Shown here: positions 13,371 to 25,997 of the stretch, piece by piece
How the letters are laid out: every line of letters begins with the position of its first letter
How positions within the stretch are numbered: position 1 is the stretch's first letter
Source of the DNA: Bisporella sp. PMI_857
Lineage: Eukaryota > Ascomycota > Leotiomycetes > Helotiales > Helotiaceae
DNA: 64,000 bases
Reading direction: 5' to 3'
NCBI GenBank assembly: GCA_021307315.1
Contig: JAJSPD010000001.1
Span: forward strand, 1,798,001 to 1,862,000
Position numbers and translations under genes: made by a program
Notes under the pieces: generated by a model
Told to the model about the DNA's origin: nothing
The model's input: the letters and a program-made list of their open reading frames with translations, nothing else
Database searches by the model: none

Positions 13371-14705
13371 ATGTCATCTGGAGGGGATGAAGAGCGTCAG
13401 CATGCACTGGCCTCGTTCAAGGCAAAGCTGCTAGAGTCAAGGGAATGGGAAGCAAAATTAAAGGCTCTGCGGTTAGATATTAAGGGGCTGCAGAAGAGTT
13501 TTGACCATACTGAAGACAACATCAAGGCGTTACAAAGCGTTGGGCAGATTATCGGAGAGGTGCTGAAACAGCTTGATGAGGAAAGATGTAGGTTGTTCTT
13601 ATCCCCCATCCGCATCCATCGCTAACTTGAAGTTCTTAAGTCATCGTCAAAGCTTCGTCAGGGCCCAGATATGTTGTTGGATGCAGATCGAAGGTGGACA
13701 AAGCTCAGTTAAAGCAAGGAACCCGTGTTGCGCTCGACATGACCACCTTAACCATAATGCGAATGTTGCCCCGAGAAGTTGATCCCCTCGTCTATAACAT
13801 GTCCTTAGAGGATCCCGGTCAGGTCAGCTTTGGTGGTATTGGTGGATTGAACGACCAGATCAGAGAGCTACGGGAGGTTATTGAGCTTCCTCTAAAGAAC
13901 CCGGAGCTATTCCTCAGAGTTGGAATCAAGCCTCCGAAAGGTGTTCTGTTGTATGGCCCACCAGGTACGGGAAAGACACTACTGGCGCGAGCGGTGGCAA
14001 GCAGCTTAGAGACAAATTTTCTTAAAGGTAGGCTACACACTCTCTGCGACGCACATTCCAGGATCTAACTTGTGACAGTTGTTTCTTCCGCCATCGTCGA
14101 CAAGTATATTGGAGAGTCGGCACGTCTTATCAGAGAAATGTTTGGATATGCCAAAGAACATGAGCCATGTATCATTTTTATGGACGAAATCGATGCAATT
14201 GGAGGACGAAGATTTTCGGAAGGAACATCGGCAGACCGTGAGATTCAACGGACACTTATGGAACTTTTGAATCAACTGGATGGTTTTGACTACTTGGGGA
14301 AGACAAAGATCATTATGGCAACAAATCGACCCGATACTTTAGATCCTGCTCTTCTCAGAGCAGGACGTCTAGACAGAAAGATCGAGATCCCTCTTCCAAA
14401 TGAAGTCGGTCGGTTAGAGATTATGAAGATTCATGCAGCGAATGTGGTAATCGAGGGTGATGTTGACTTCGAAAGTGTGGTCAAGATGAGTGATGGGCTC
14501 AACGGTGCAGATCTGCGAAACGTTGTCACGGAAGCGTAGGTTCAACATTTCACAACCCTCTTACTTCACTGACAATCTGAATAGAGGCTTGTTCGCAATC
14601 AAGGATTATAGAGATGCCGTCAATCAAGATGATTTCAACAAGGCAGTCCGCAAAGTGGCAGAGTCGAAGAAATTGGAGGGAAAGCTGGAGTACCAGAAGC
14701 TCTAA
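13371..14705 (+). CDS. RPT4: 26S proteasome regulatory particle ATPase Rpt4
   Basis: Exons 13371..13587, 13641..14027, 14079..14535 and 14585..14705 give 393 residues, usual for Rpt4/PSMC6. The N-terminal coiled coil (residues about 8-70) leads to the OB-fold ([14 protein letters not shown]). The AAA+ domain has Walker A GPPGTGKT near 178, Walker [13 protein letters not shown] near 235, and the second region of homology ([20 protein letters not shown]) with the arginine fingers. Final residues LEYQKL fit Rpt4 rather than the HbYX-bearing Rpt2, 3 and 5. It forms part of the hetero-hexameric ring that unfolds ubiquitinated substrates and opens the 20S gate, in nucleus and cytosol. Confidence 0.96.
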
Positions 14706-15067
14706 GGGTGGGTTGGTTTCACGCATGGCGCCATGGCATAATGAAGCTGAGCAAACGGCACAGCTATGTACAAATATCACGAAAATGCATAGATTTTCGG
14801 ATCATGGAGTATGTAATGTTAGTCTTCGGGCTTATTGAGGCCATTGCTGAAGGCCCTCCGGGCATTTCCAAAGCATTTTTGATAGCATCAAGTGTGCACT
14901 ATTGATCAGCCTCAGCATCTAACATGCAACCTATCGTACTCTTTCTACTAGATAAAATAATCTGGTCAGGGATCAATTGAATTGTCCTCATCTCATACTA
15001 GATAGCCTTGTTGAAAATTGCATTTGCATTTATATTTCCTAGTATGTGTAATATCATCCAGTCTGTA
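14706..15067. other. Convergent 3' regions of RPT4 and the 2EXR gene
   Basis: Nothing beyond presumed 3' UTRs is seen. Confidence 0.6.
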
Positions 15068-16252
15068 TCATACAACTTTCTTCCACGCCACAACCCGCAC
15101 ATTGATGCCTCGCCATTCACCGTCCCAGCTTCCTCTCATCCTCTGTTCGAAACACTGACCGCTCAAAAACGGTCCCACCTCGTTCACATCCAATAACCAC
15201 CTGTCGCATTTCATCTTCCTTTCCCTTCCATCAGCGTACCACTCCTCTACCTGCCTCAACTCGATTTCGCCATCTTGAAGCCAGCTCTGATCCTTACCAC
15301 CTACCAAAAAAGTCAACGTCTTCAGATCACGAAACAGCCCCAGGCAAACCTTCCATTCGTTCCTTAGCGGTAACCCAGCAGGAGGAAGCGGCAACGCCAG
15401 ATGCCTAATGTTGTCAAAGCCAGAGGTGCTGGTTGCTATACTCTGCAAGCCTCCTTGGGGCCGATCCAGTGACCGGAAGAAGATGGTGTCGCTCGCGGGC
15501 ACGTACGGGACAGGCTTCTCTTCCACCTCGTCAAGCGGTATATATGGAGAACTGCTCCATCTGAAATTGTCAGCCAAATTCTTATTTTGGGCGTCATGAT
15601 ATGAAACTTACCGCTTACCGAGATCACGCTGCATCGGCGCCAGAAACTGATAATCAAGACAAAGAGCAGCATCTCGCGCCTCCCTATTCACGTAGAGCAA
15701 AGGCGTGCCTCTTGTACACGGTCCAACGAAAGTAGGAGAATAGAACTGCGACGAGAATTGCGCTTCAATGAGCTTCGGCCGTCGGAGCTCGAGCTCCCAT
15801 ATCTCGAGCCTTATTTCCGTAGGCAGGAACTGGAAATATATAAACGAGTTCTCTATGAAGCTCTTCTCTCTCACCGGAGAGTTCCTGGTCGATACCGGGA
15901 ACGGAAACTTCGCTCGTGGCGCCGTTGATGGTGTCAACAGCCGCTTCAGCATCCTGGCCGAAGGTCGACTCGGCTCGATCGCCGACTGCGAATAGTACAA
16001 GTCGTGCCTTTGTCTTGGGCTCGGCGGCTGTACCACAATCTGCGGTACTTCCAGCTTCCTGAGCTCATGATACGCATGCAGGTTCATGGATTTCTCGCTC
16101 GGCCATTTCTGGTCCGCTTTCAGATACTGGCGACCATTCTCGAGCCGCTCGAGGCGGTGCCTGATCTGTTTCCGCCGGCGCTCAACGTCGGTTTGCTGTT
16201 GTACAGGCACAAGATAGTAGTTTGGCTGGCTTCCCCTCACGGTCATTGTCAC
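15068..16252 (-). CDS. 2EXR-domain protein (fungal, F-box-like N-terminal motif)
   Basis: Two exons, 16252..15612 and 15560..15068, join through a 51-bp intron to 377 residues. Residues 1-130 are basic and low-complexity. Near 138 comes the hallmark FQFLPTEIRLEIWEL, followed by GTPLLYVNREARDAAL; this pair defines the 2EXR family, expanded in ascomycetes. The remainder (NIRHLALPLPP, LGLFRDLKTLTFLVGG) matches the usual middle of these proteins. Molecular role is not established; the first motif resembles an F-box, so ubiquitin-ligase adaptor function is sometimes guessed. A second in-frame ATG lies at 16246. Confidence 0.85.
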
Positions 16253-17566
16253 CGGTGATTGAACATTTGTTGTCGATGATTTGGTGACGGCGAGGGCAGT
16301 GGCTGTATTTGTATATTGTGATTAAGCGAGCTTAGATGTTCCTTCAGAATCATCCTCACGATCCTAAGTCAATCCTAGTAGCAAAATTAGAAGATACGGT
16401 TCCTGACTCATCCCACAGGAAGCCCTAAATCGCTGGAAGCCAACCGAATTGTTATAATCGGGCCCGTCGTGGTCGTGCGTCGTCAAAAATAAATCCAGAT
16501 TGGAAGATCGACAATGATCACGTGGTATCCACACAGCATTTCTGGTCCAAATACTCGGGAGTGAGGCGCATGGGAATACACGAGGTATGATATCATAGGA
16601 CGAAGGTTCGAGCCAAAAAGCTTCGATATTATGGATTGGATGAGATGCGGATGCTTCAATTTCTTGTGCGTAAGAGTAAATTGCTAGTTGCTCGTCAAGT
16701 GTTAGTTTATCTGATCCATTCACTACAAGCGTCAAAAGCTTATTGTGACTTATTTCTTCCCATTATAAAGGATTATGTTGTAGGAAGATGGTGCATTTTC
16801 GGGATATTGAAGGCTGAATCTGTCCTTGTTTGTGAGTGGCGCTGAAAAGGTATGATAGGCATGACTTAGATACTTCAATGTCTAGGCACTTTTAAGTAGC
16901 TTTAAGGACGTTTATTGCTACTACTTGCACAAATCTTCATTCGTTTTAGATTTGTTTTCTTTTCGGTGTCGCCCATTACGGATTAGACCAAGGTCTTTCG
17001 TGCAGTCTCATGGCTCTTTGATAACCTTGGATGAGAGTCCTTTGAAGGTAGAAGCCTTGACGGGTAGCTTAGAGTCGTTATGGACAGATATTTGAGCCAT
17101 AGCACTTGGATTATTATACAGAAGGCAATAGACGAAGTTGTATTCGGTACCGGACCTTATGCGAATACATGCGTAGTCAGCTTATCAGCAGCATGACGGA
17201 AGTTGCAGCAAATAATAATATCGCGCCTCGTAACCAGCCTCGATGGATGCGAGGAAGCTACATGATGAGAAGACAAACAGAGTGATAGAAGTCCCGCCAA
17301 ATGGGCCACAGCTTCTGTTGCGCTATGAAGAAAAAAATTTGGTCTCTCTCACTTGAGAATACTTGGTGGTTTAATGTTACAACACACATCCGCAAACAAT
17401 TATCACATGAAAATTAAAGACCACACTGACTAAATGCTATAATACTCTTTCACTATCAAGTGCTAACTTTTCCCCCAATCTATCCACTCTCCGAGTATGC
17501 ATTCGTTAGTACGAGTCGTGAAAACATAGGCGCCTAGATACAGGTCTCAAGTCGTAGCTTGGTCTT
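16253..17566. other. Intergenic, no supported gene
   Basis: About 1.3 kb. A 120-codon open frame on the minus strand (16364-16735) has no ATG start and no recognised domain. The rest is A/T-rich 5' flank of the 2EXR gene and 3' flank of eIF2-gamma. Confidence 0.55.
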
Positions 17567-19220
17567 CTAAGATGTGCTTGGTTCAAGAGTGACACCAGCC
17601 GCAATAGTAGCCCAACCAATAAGTCTGCCAGCATGTTAACATAGGTTCTTTAGATATAAAATGTAATACTGACCGCCAATGCTTCTCAATACGACGACTA
17701 AGCGCAATCTTTTCGTGGATATTGGTACACGCGGGACTCGTCAACACCAATTTGGCAGCATCAGCCTTGACGGCGACAACTTTCGCACCTGTAGCAGTAG
17801 ATCCGATGTTGACCATCAAAACTTCGTTTTTCGTGAGCTTAGCAACCTTGGCCTGCTTTCCGTCGGCAGTCTTGACACCTAGAAGTCTTCTCAACAGATA
17901 ATAGTTGACTTCGATCTCGATATAAATCTCTGGTAGTCTGCCTTTAAGACCAAGAACGAATCCTACCAAACGATCGGCACGACAAAGCGTGGGATCGATT
18001 CTGGTCCCAACGCCAATCAGCCCACCTGGCACTGCATATTTGAGCTCATTGTTCTCTGAGTTTAGGGTGACAATTCTGCTGAAGATAGGCGTGCACTTGA
18101 TAGCTCCCCTTTCATCACGAGTAACAATCCCAGGTCGGATCTCAATCTCATCACCAAGCTTGATAACACCGTGCAAGATCGATCCACCAGCTACACCACC
18201 CTTCAAGTCTTCAATCTCTGCGCCAGGTTTGTTCACATCAAATGATCGAATAACAATCATTTGTGGGTCCATGGAGAAGTCTCGAGGAGGTACAGGGATG
18301 GTAGATACTATTGCTTCATTGATAGCATCGATATTGAATTTGAGCTGGGCAGAAATTGGAATAATGGGCGATCCTCCAGCGACAGTTCCACGAATGAACT
18401 TTAGAATGGATTGATAGTGTTGGTTTGCTCCATCTTCTCTCATCAGATCCACCTTGTTTTGTAAAATGATAATCTTATCAAGCTTCATGATTTCAATGGC
18501 TGCAAGATGTTCGGATGTTTGAGGCTGTGGACAAGATTCGTTTCCTGCGATAAGAAGCAGAGCTGCATCCATGACTGCTGCACCTGATAACATAGTACTC
18601 ATAAGAATGTCGTGTCCAGGGCAGTCAACAAACCTTTAATTATATTAGTGTTTGCCCACTCAAAAGAAATTCAACAGAACTCACGAAACATGTCTTAACA
18701 ATCGATATGTACCACTGCAGCCCTCTCGTTCGCATGGCGGATCAACCTCTTTCTCGCTCTTGTAACTCCTAAAGCATCCTGGTCTTGGACACTCCTTGTT
18801 GTCACACTTGTAGATCTTTGCATTGGCATAACCAAGCTTGATGGTAATATTACGCTCCAACTCGTTTTTAAACCGAACAGTCTGCACACCTGATATCGCC
18901 TTCACCACAGTTGATTTTCCGTGCGCGACATGTCCAATTGTGCCAATGTTAATAGTTGCCTGACGAGCAATGATTTCAGGGGTGAGAGGATTTAGAGTCT
19001 TGACGTCCAAGTCTTTGGGTTCTGTCTGCGGTGGTAACGTAGGTCGAATTACAGCTGGTGCTGGCTCCTTGTGTGTGGATTTCTTCAGTGCTGACTTTGT
19101 GGGCTTCTCAACTTCTCCAACGTTATCGTTCTCCTCAAATTGCCCCTCATCACCAGACTCTCTGTCGGACTCTGACTCTGAGCCTAGATCATTTCCGTAT
19201 TTATCGCCGTTCGCCGCCAT
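17567..19220 (-). CDS. GCD11: Translation initiation factor eIF2 subunit gamma
   Basis: Exons 19220..18685, 18633..17674 and 17624..17567 give 517 residues. Residues 1-80 are an acidic fungal extension. The GTPase domain shows G1 GHVAHGKST, switch region [14 protein letters not shown], an inserted zinc ribbon (four Cys: [11 protein letters not shown] and CEREGC), G3 VDCPGHD at the first splice junction, and G4 NKVDL. Beta-barrel domains II and III follow. The last exon restores the conserved end [17 protein letters not shown]; without splicing the frame runs into unrelated sequence. eIF2-gamma binds GTP and Met-tRNAi in the ternary complex and delivers it to the 40S subunit. Confidence 0.96.
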
Positions 19221-19638
19221 GCTGGTTGGTTGTCACGTTGTACTGTGGTCGGTAGGAGCGTTGCCGCTGGCGGGGTAATATTTTTTGGTGATTCGCTTGG
19301 TGGGACTGAGATTCTTGCAATTCTAGATTTCTGTTTGTCTGTGATTTTCTTGATGAACGACTCCAGTAGACTTTGATGTGATTCTCCACGCACTTGATGC
19401 CGATATGGAGCGAGGCAGGGAAAATTCTTAGATTTAGAGGGCTTGCTATCAAAGTGACTTGAGGTTGGTGGGTTGCCTCTTTGACTCACCCACAAGCGAC
19501 TATTTGAGCCGCCTGCCCATCATTCACTTCCCGCTTCGGCCCGACAAATATCCGACATCAACATTCTTGATCTCTCACTATTTCGACTTTTAGTATCTTT
19601 CATTTCATTAAAGAACTACTTTGAGTACTACATGCACA
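19221..19638. promoter_or_regulatory. Bidirectional promoter between eIF2-gamma and the DUF1640 gene
   Basis: 418 bases separate two divergent start codons, so both core promoters must share this space. No TATA box at a convincing position on either strand. Confidence 0.5.
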
Positions 19639-20560
19639 ATGGCGCATGCAGGGTTGAACTCTACGCAGATGCTTCCACGATTCTTGCTTCCTAGATTGAG
19701 CTGGCAGGGTTTCCGGAATGTACCAGCCAAACGACCTGATATTAGAGTGATGAGCACAGCTCTCCCGAGCTATACAACTTCTCCATGGCCTATTTCTCCC
19801 GATAACTCATCTAATAGATCCTTCGCGCGATCAAGGCAAATTGTCCCTATTCGACCAAAACTCAGTATTCTGCGTAACCCTGCACATCGACGAGCATTCC
19901 GTATGACAGCTCGGCAGGCAAGGGACCATCATTTCGATACGCTCAAATTCGTTCAAAGACTACAGGAAGAAGGATTTACAGAGGCACAAGCAGTGGCTAT
20001 GATGAGAGTCTTGAGCGATGTCATTGAAGAAAGGTTTGACACTATTTCTTGTTGCTTAATACTCGGTTAACCTTTAGCAGTATTCAAAACCTAACACGGA
20101 CAATGGTTCTTCGCGAGGATCAAGCTAAAGCAACATATACCCAGAAAGTAGACTTTGCGAAGTTAAGGTCCGAGCTACTTTCTGCTGATTCTACTGAGTC
20201 TTCCGCTACACGCGCTGCACACGAACGCCTTACCAACGATCTAGCCAAGCTCAATAGCAAATTAAGGGATGAAGTTGGTAGGACGCAAGCCTCTGTGAGG
20301 CTAGATTTAAACTTAGAGAAAGGCAGAATAAGAGAGGAGGCCAATGTCCAAGAGCTGAAAATCAAGGAGACAGAAACCAAAATTGAACAGGAGGTTGCTG
20401 GTCTAAGAGAGAAATTAGAAGCCGTGAAATTTCAAACACTACAGTGGCTCATGGGTGTTTGCACTGGTAAGGGTCTTGGATTAATATATCTTTGATGCTT
20501 TCTAATCTTTGAATAGGTACTGCTGCTTTGATTCTTGGTGCTTGGAGATTGTTGATGTAA
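19639..20560 (+). CDS. Mitochondrial coiled-coil inner-membrane protein, DUF1640/CCDC90 family (Fmp32-like)
   Basis: Exons 19639..20033, 20081..20466 and 20517..20560 give 274 residues. The acceptor at 20080 rather than 20077 is chosen because it yields the family motif EESIQNLTRTMV. The first 90 residues are rich in Arg/Ser/Pro and poor in acids, as in a mitochondrial presequence. Then FDTLKFVQRLQEEGFTEAQA opens the DUF1640 region, a long charged coiled coil follows, and the last residues (LQWLMGVCTGTAALILGAW) form one membrane helix. The family includes yeast Fmp32 and human MCUR1/CCDC90B, linked to assembly of respiratory or calcium-uptake complexes; the exact role here is inferred. Confidence 0.88.
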
Positions 20561-20886
20561 TGAAATCGTTACTATGCGTATGAATAACAAACAGAGAAAC
20601 ACATTCAAAAGTGTAATATTACTGTCTATATCATTTCGCGAAGTGAGTAACTATTGGCTGTTTGGCATTATGAATCCACTGATGTACATCCCTCCATCTT
20701 GGATGTCTGCATCTTCCCGTGCTTGGAGGTTGAAAGAAGCTCTCATGCTTATGTTGGTTTTTGGTGAAAGTTTCTTGCCTATCAGCGTCAGCTTCTCCTT
20801 GCATATTACTATAGGACACAGTTTTACATCTCCTACTTTACCCATCCTCGTCTCTCTCCCATTTACCGCCTTCGTCATTCCTAATG

Positions 20887-21168
20887 TCAACTTTCTCTCT
20901 TAACGCTCCTTGGCATCATCCTTCTTTCCCCTTTCACAACCTTTTCGACGAAGGCCTTCATTTGCTCCTCTCTCTTTTTATCCTTTGCCTCCGGAGTCCA
21001 CTTTCTCCAGCCTTGGAGCTCGGACAGCATATCCCATTCCGTGTCAACTTCAGCACTGTCAAGAAATACCCAATCTTCTTCTGTTCCTTTGGTCCTTGCT
21101 GATGTAGGGCATTGGTGGGACGTTGATAAAGCCGTATTTCTCGCAGTTGCCTTTGGTTTAAAGCTCAT
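20887..21168 (-). CDS. Small hypothetical charged protein
   Basis: A single-exon frame of 93 residues from ATG 21168 (MSFKPKATARNT). It has no domain I recognise. Composition argues for coding: a mid-section EEDWVFLDSAEVDTEWDML, then a Lys/Glu/Arg-rich helix (RKWTPEAKDKKREEQMKAF). No signal peptide or membrane segment. It converges with the DUF1640 gene. Could be a lineage-specific protein or a chance frame. Confidence 0.45.
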   Translation of the reverse strand: MSFKPKATARNTALSTSHQCPTSARTKGTEEDWVFLDSAEVDTEWDMLSELQGWRKWTPEAKDKKREEQMKAFVEKVVKGERRMMPRSVKRES

Positions 21169-21204
21169 CTTCGTTATCTTCAATTTTAATAAAGTAAAGA
21201 CCAA

Positions 21205-23099
21205 GTTCAGGTTGTGTACGGTCGAATGTATCAGGTAAAGAAAATCGTTTATTCAAGTTCATTTCTGTGAATTTCCTAAAAAATTCACATTTACCTTTAT
21301 CCTTATATAGAACTTTCAGGCACCATTTAATTTATTCACACAAACTTCCCAAATTGGGCAGCACTAACCTCATAGACCCTTATGTAACCTGTCCTCGATA
21401 TTTCAATAGCTTTCCAGACGCAAGGCTTCTGAACAGCACAAACATTCGAGCTGGCTCTGTTTCCAAACTTTTCCATAGTGTTGCAGCTCAAAATCTGATT
21501 ATTTTCTCTTCCTACGGGTCTTCGAATCACCACAATCAAGAGTCTGTACCGCCTCTCATCTGGCGGAGATAACTTTATCAATATCATAGACGTTGAAGTA
21601 TTTCTACAAGCATGTCATGCTAGCCCTATTACAGCATTAAAGCATTGCCGGTCTTTTAGGGGCATCGTCGGCTGTCACGATGGATGGAGCCAACTTCGCT
21701 CCCCAGTTTTCTTCGATTCAACGTTAGGTACGCTCTACCCCACGGGAATCTTTTCTAATTGAACTTTTGAAATGAGAGAATTGCTGGAGTCAGCTTTAGA
21801 CCATTGCACAGTCTGTTGAATAGTTTGAACAAAGCAAAAGTCCAATTGTTTAAAATAGAATATCCAGATATTTGTTTGGATTTAATAGTGTTTTGGGATA
21901 TCTTCCGTAGCTCTTACTCTATTCTTTCTCGGATCACCACCTTCATATTTACATACCAGATATTTCGGATTGCATTGTACATACAATGTACTACGTCAAA
22001 GGGTTTGTTCTTGTGAGAATAGACACAATTGCTGAATATATAGAAGGCATTATAGGTGCAACACCTCGAAATTTTTCAAAACTTCTGAATGGTATGACCT
22101 TCATTAGATTGCCGAGACAAGAAAATAAGTTTCACTAGTATAACGGCCCACTGGACTTGAAGAAGTTAAGTTCTGGAGAGGGGCTATTGAGGTGAGCCGG
22201 CGTAGCGGGAGATATCGAATTCATCGAAAAGAATGCTCCGAAACCATTATCAAGGGTATCACAGAAAGCTGTGACACATCCCCTGAAGGTACTAGCTTCA
22301 GGTTCTTAAATATCATATTGATAATTGATATTCTCAATCATATGGTCATACAGATCTTAAATTTGCAAGATTTCTGAGCTCTCGCCTGATACCTATAATG
22401 CCCAATCATGGGGTGACTCTTTTAATTATACCATTTATGATATATCAATACGTCAGAGGCACATATAATGCTAGCCAGTTGTTCCATAAGAAATTACATT
22501 TTCCCCGAAGCACACTCACATTCTTGTAGCTTAAAATAAGAGCTATCGGATCAGTAAAAAATAATAATACAGAACTGACTGCTACTACAACGAAATCGAG
22601 AGGAACCAGAAGAGACCTCCATGGCGATTATCTCAAGCCTGCACAAGTTGCAATCGTAGAAATGCCAAGCATTTGTATTCCACAATCGTGGGACAGGAAA
22701 GGAATTGCAACTCATCTCCACCATACCAAAACTTCGACTTTGTCCCCAGGCTTATTAACAAAAGAAGGAATAGTTCTGATTGAAACTGTCACAACATTAT
22801 TCGCTTATCATGATCTGCCGAAGCTTATTAACGTTACTCCTTCGATTTCTCCTTCGACGGCGTCTTCGTAGTCTTATCGTCCTCGATTTTATCTTCTATG
22901 CGACATGCCTTTTGGCTGAGTGATTTGGCTTGACATCTATGTGCAAAGGCAGTCGATCTTCGAAGTTCAGATCGAAGAGGAGTTAGGCTCACAGGATCAC
23001 TATCGATCTCTCAGGTAAGCTTGGTTCAAGGTCCGATCCAGGTGGGATATTGCTCTGTGGAAGGAGAACTGTCATAGAGGAATACACTGCCAACCATAC
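21205..23099. other. A/T-rich gene-poor stretch
   Basis: About 1.9 kb. Several short frames exist. The most protein-like starts at ATG 21986 (MYYVKGFVLVRIDTIAEY, 50 residues to 22138), which could be a gene remnant, but no family is recognised. Confidence 0.45.
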
Positions 23100-23995
23100 T
23101 TACGGCGATGGTGGAACAGATCCACGAATTCGATTTTGAAATTGGCACTTGCTTGTGCAATTACTCGCGACGGCACCGAGCTCCGTAGCATCTTCTCCTA
23201 TAACGCATCCTAGTCGACCACCGGAGGCAACGCTCCACTTCGACATTTTTCCATCCTGGTACACCTTTGTGGCAACTTGTGGGCTATCTTTTCCAAGAAG
23301 CATGTTGTGGTAATTCACAGGGTCTTGAGATTTTGTGACTGCATCCTGGTAACATCTTAGTGTCTTCCCTTAATAGTAAAATATGAGGTACTGCATCTTA
23401 CGATCCCAGCCCCAAAATTTATGTTGCCGGTAAACTCATTTACGAAGTAGAAGAGTGAGGGACCGAGCAAGTTTGTAAACTCTACTGGGTTTAAGAACTC
23501 GGCCTCCATCTGAAATATTCCACCTTTTGGCCCATCCTTGGATTGAATCTTAAGTTTCCCACCGGATGTTTCGAAGACAATTTTGAAGTCGGAATCTTTG
23601 ACCTCAAAATGGTCTATCTTTTTCCAAGCCAACTGAGCACCGGACAGCGTAGCGACTTTGGATGTGAACAGGACCGTTGGCGCAGTGACTAGCCCTACAT
23701 ATGTGTTAGGTGGTTACTCGATAAGCATGAGGCTCTCACTGTTGGCATCAGGAAATCCAGTCAAGCTATAGTTGTATACTCCCAGAGTTGCAGTATCAAT
23801 TGTCCATGTCGTATGGATGCCTATCACGGATATGAGACCTGTTGCTGGCAGGTTCTTGCCTTTGAGACTTTCGCCATTAGTTGGGTCGTATGTCGTCCCT
23901 CCAATGATCACCTTGTAGTCGCCGTTCTTTGCTTTGCAGAAGGCGCTTCCTGCCAAAATGATTAGCACGAGGAATTGTGTGCACCGGAAGAACAT
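23100..23995 (-). CDS. Orphan secreted protein
   Basis: Exons 23995..23740, 23694..23402 and 23345..23100 close in phase at 264 residues. ATG 23995 starts a clear signal peptide (FLVLIILAGSAFC, cleavage probably before KAKNG); an upstream ATG at 24031 would bury it. The mature part is rich in Gly, Thr and beta-strand-like segments (YKVIIGGTTYDPTNG, KIDHFEVKDSDFKIVF) and has few cysteines (GCVIG, NCTSKCQF near the end). No family recognised. The stop TAA overlaps a strong donor (GTAAGTATGG); splicing to the acceptor CTTCCACAG would replace the final residues, so the true C-terminus is uncertain. Confidence 0.62.
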
Positions 23996-24604
23996 CTTTA
24001 GGCTTTTGAGGTCGGCCAAATTGAGAGGCAACTGACATTTCTTATTCTCAGAATTGAGAAGAGAAGCCTAGAACTTTATAACGAGACTCTACTCGATGTA
24101 ATAGAACTTTGAACGTGGCTATGTCGTGGTATGGTGTGCCCGATCAGGGGAATTGCATGTTCTGATCTAGAGTGGCGCTTTGCACACATTCTTCGCACCG
24201 GCTGGCCAGCCAGAGGCTTGCCCACGTTTCTTGCACATATTTTTGTCTTAGTTTCACACGCTCTCCAGGAGCTTGTAGTACCACCTGCCAATTCTCAATT
24301 CCACGGTTACAAAACATAAATTCATATGTAGAAGAACGAAGAGATGCCATTTGTTGTCTATCCGAATTTCACAAAACCCCTGTTCTTAACCTCAACAGGA
24401 ACGCATACTAATTACATTCTTAGCATACATGTGCGCAAAAGCATTCCTCACACGTTTTTTCTATCTTGGCGCCGTGTGGTGGTTATTTTTGACATGTCGA
24501 GGGTTCTGGATGAGCTGATAATTCTCAAGAATTCTTTCGTCATTCTGCATTTCATGTGTGGAATTATCTCTACCTGTATTTTTGGCCAAGCCATCCCTTT
24601 CTAA
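23996..24604. other. Intergenic, nothing recognised
   Basis: Between the secreted-protein start and the 3' end of the Pth11-like gene. Overlapping frames on both strands near 24080-24410 have no recognisable content. Confidence 0.5.
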
Positions 24605-25997
24605 TCAAGCCCTATGTTGTGAGAATTCTGTTTGGACTCTGATTCCCTTCAATGGAATATTATCGCCCTCCAAAATGTCAGGTTCTTTACATCCAGGCTC
24701 GCTTTTAACAGTGTATCCATAGCCATGCTCAGGCCTTAATCTCGAATCCAAAGCGCCGTCTGACTCGTGGGATTTTGTCTCGTCAGAAAGTCGATAGAAG
24801 CCGCCCTGGCTGCCCTTTTGACCTTGGGATATCGAGCCTTTGACGCCATCTACAGGTGTTGGCTTTTTGCCCTCTTCTGAGAGGCCGGGTCTGGACAAAC
24901 CAAGCCTTGATTCACCTGCACTCCGAAATAGACCAACCAGGGGCTTAATTCCAAGCTTGCGCACCATGAACTCAAAGGCAGGTCTAAGAGTGGGAAGACA
25001 TGCGGATATGATTCCAGCAGCCATTTCAATTGCAGTCCAGCCCACTGTAGGCGCTAATGTATAAGTTGGATCCGCATTACTGTAAGAAAATAAAACAGAG
25101 AAGCGATAAGCGGAGGCGAAGATGACACTATGAAATGTTAGTCATTTCTATAGTCCGATCTTGGTTGAGGGAAAGAACATACAATGCTCCTAGTGCAAAC
25201 GTAACGGTAAGTGCAACTTTCTCTGGCTTGCGTAATTTTAACTTCCATATCTGTGGAATAGGAAGCAGCAGTATAAGGATATCTGTTATGATTGTTGAAG
25301 CTGCGTTGGCAATCCATGTCCCGACTTGGTTTATACAGCGGCCAGGCAGCTGTGGATACCAAAGCTTTTGAACTGGCACGCATATGAAAATGAAGAGGAA
25401 TGTTATACATATAACCCAAGCGATGATGAAGGCGCCGATAGCATAAGCCCATTTCTTGAAGTAAGGGAATCTGAAAATGCGGTAGCTACACATCAAGTTA
25501 ACACGCTTGCTTAAGGGGGCCATACGAAGACAGAATAGCCATTGCAGCACGCGAATGATGCTAAAAATCCGGACACATCCTTTTTTCTAGCACCAAAGGA
25601 TCGGGATACTTACTACATCATCAAGAGGCTCAGTTTGGTCCAGACCAAGTTGAATACATAAAGTATCTCAGCCACCACGAGCAACTTTGCCACCATCACG
25701 ATGTCTACCATTGGAACATCGGCTGCGTGGAGTCCCATGCCGTTATGCACCATTGCAATGATGAATCCATAGGTAATGAACATCCATCCCTTGGGACAGC
25801 AACTCGTCAGCAGAGACTTTATTGATATCAAAATTGGTGCCTACCATAGACCAACAGATCATATAATCATCCCACCATAGGGTCTGCCTTCTTTCATATC
25901 GTGAGAGGAGACGAAGGCAGACAACCACCAACGCAAGTGCTGTTACTGAAGTTACGGTTGCAATTGACCATGGCTGAAGATTCCCTGATGATTCCAT
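24605..25997 (-). CDS. Integral membrane protein, fungal rhodopsin-domain (SAT4/Pth11-like)
   Basis: Exons 25997..25845, 25789..25614, 25485..25183 and 25127..24605 join to 384 residues. It begins MESSGNLQPWSIATVTSV and has about seven hydrophobic helices, including ALALVVVCLRLLSRYERR with WWDDYMI, IVMVAKLLVVAEILYVFNLVWTKLSLLMMYYRIF, and AYAIGAFIIAWVICITFLFIF. The extracellular CINQVGTW and the helix IITDILILLLPIPQIWKL are hallmarks of the family. The tail after LPTLRP (about 110 residues) is hydrophilic and cytoplasmic. Family members are GPCR-like surface proteins; Pth11 of the rice blast fungus senses host-surface cues, but most paralogues have no known ligand. Intron 2 (128 bp) is the longest of the set. 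Confidence 0.9.

Noticed and set aside
16364..16735. 120-codon minus-strand frame next to the 2EXR gene
   Set aside because: It lacks an ATG start, is bounded by stops, and shows no domain; treated as a chance frame.
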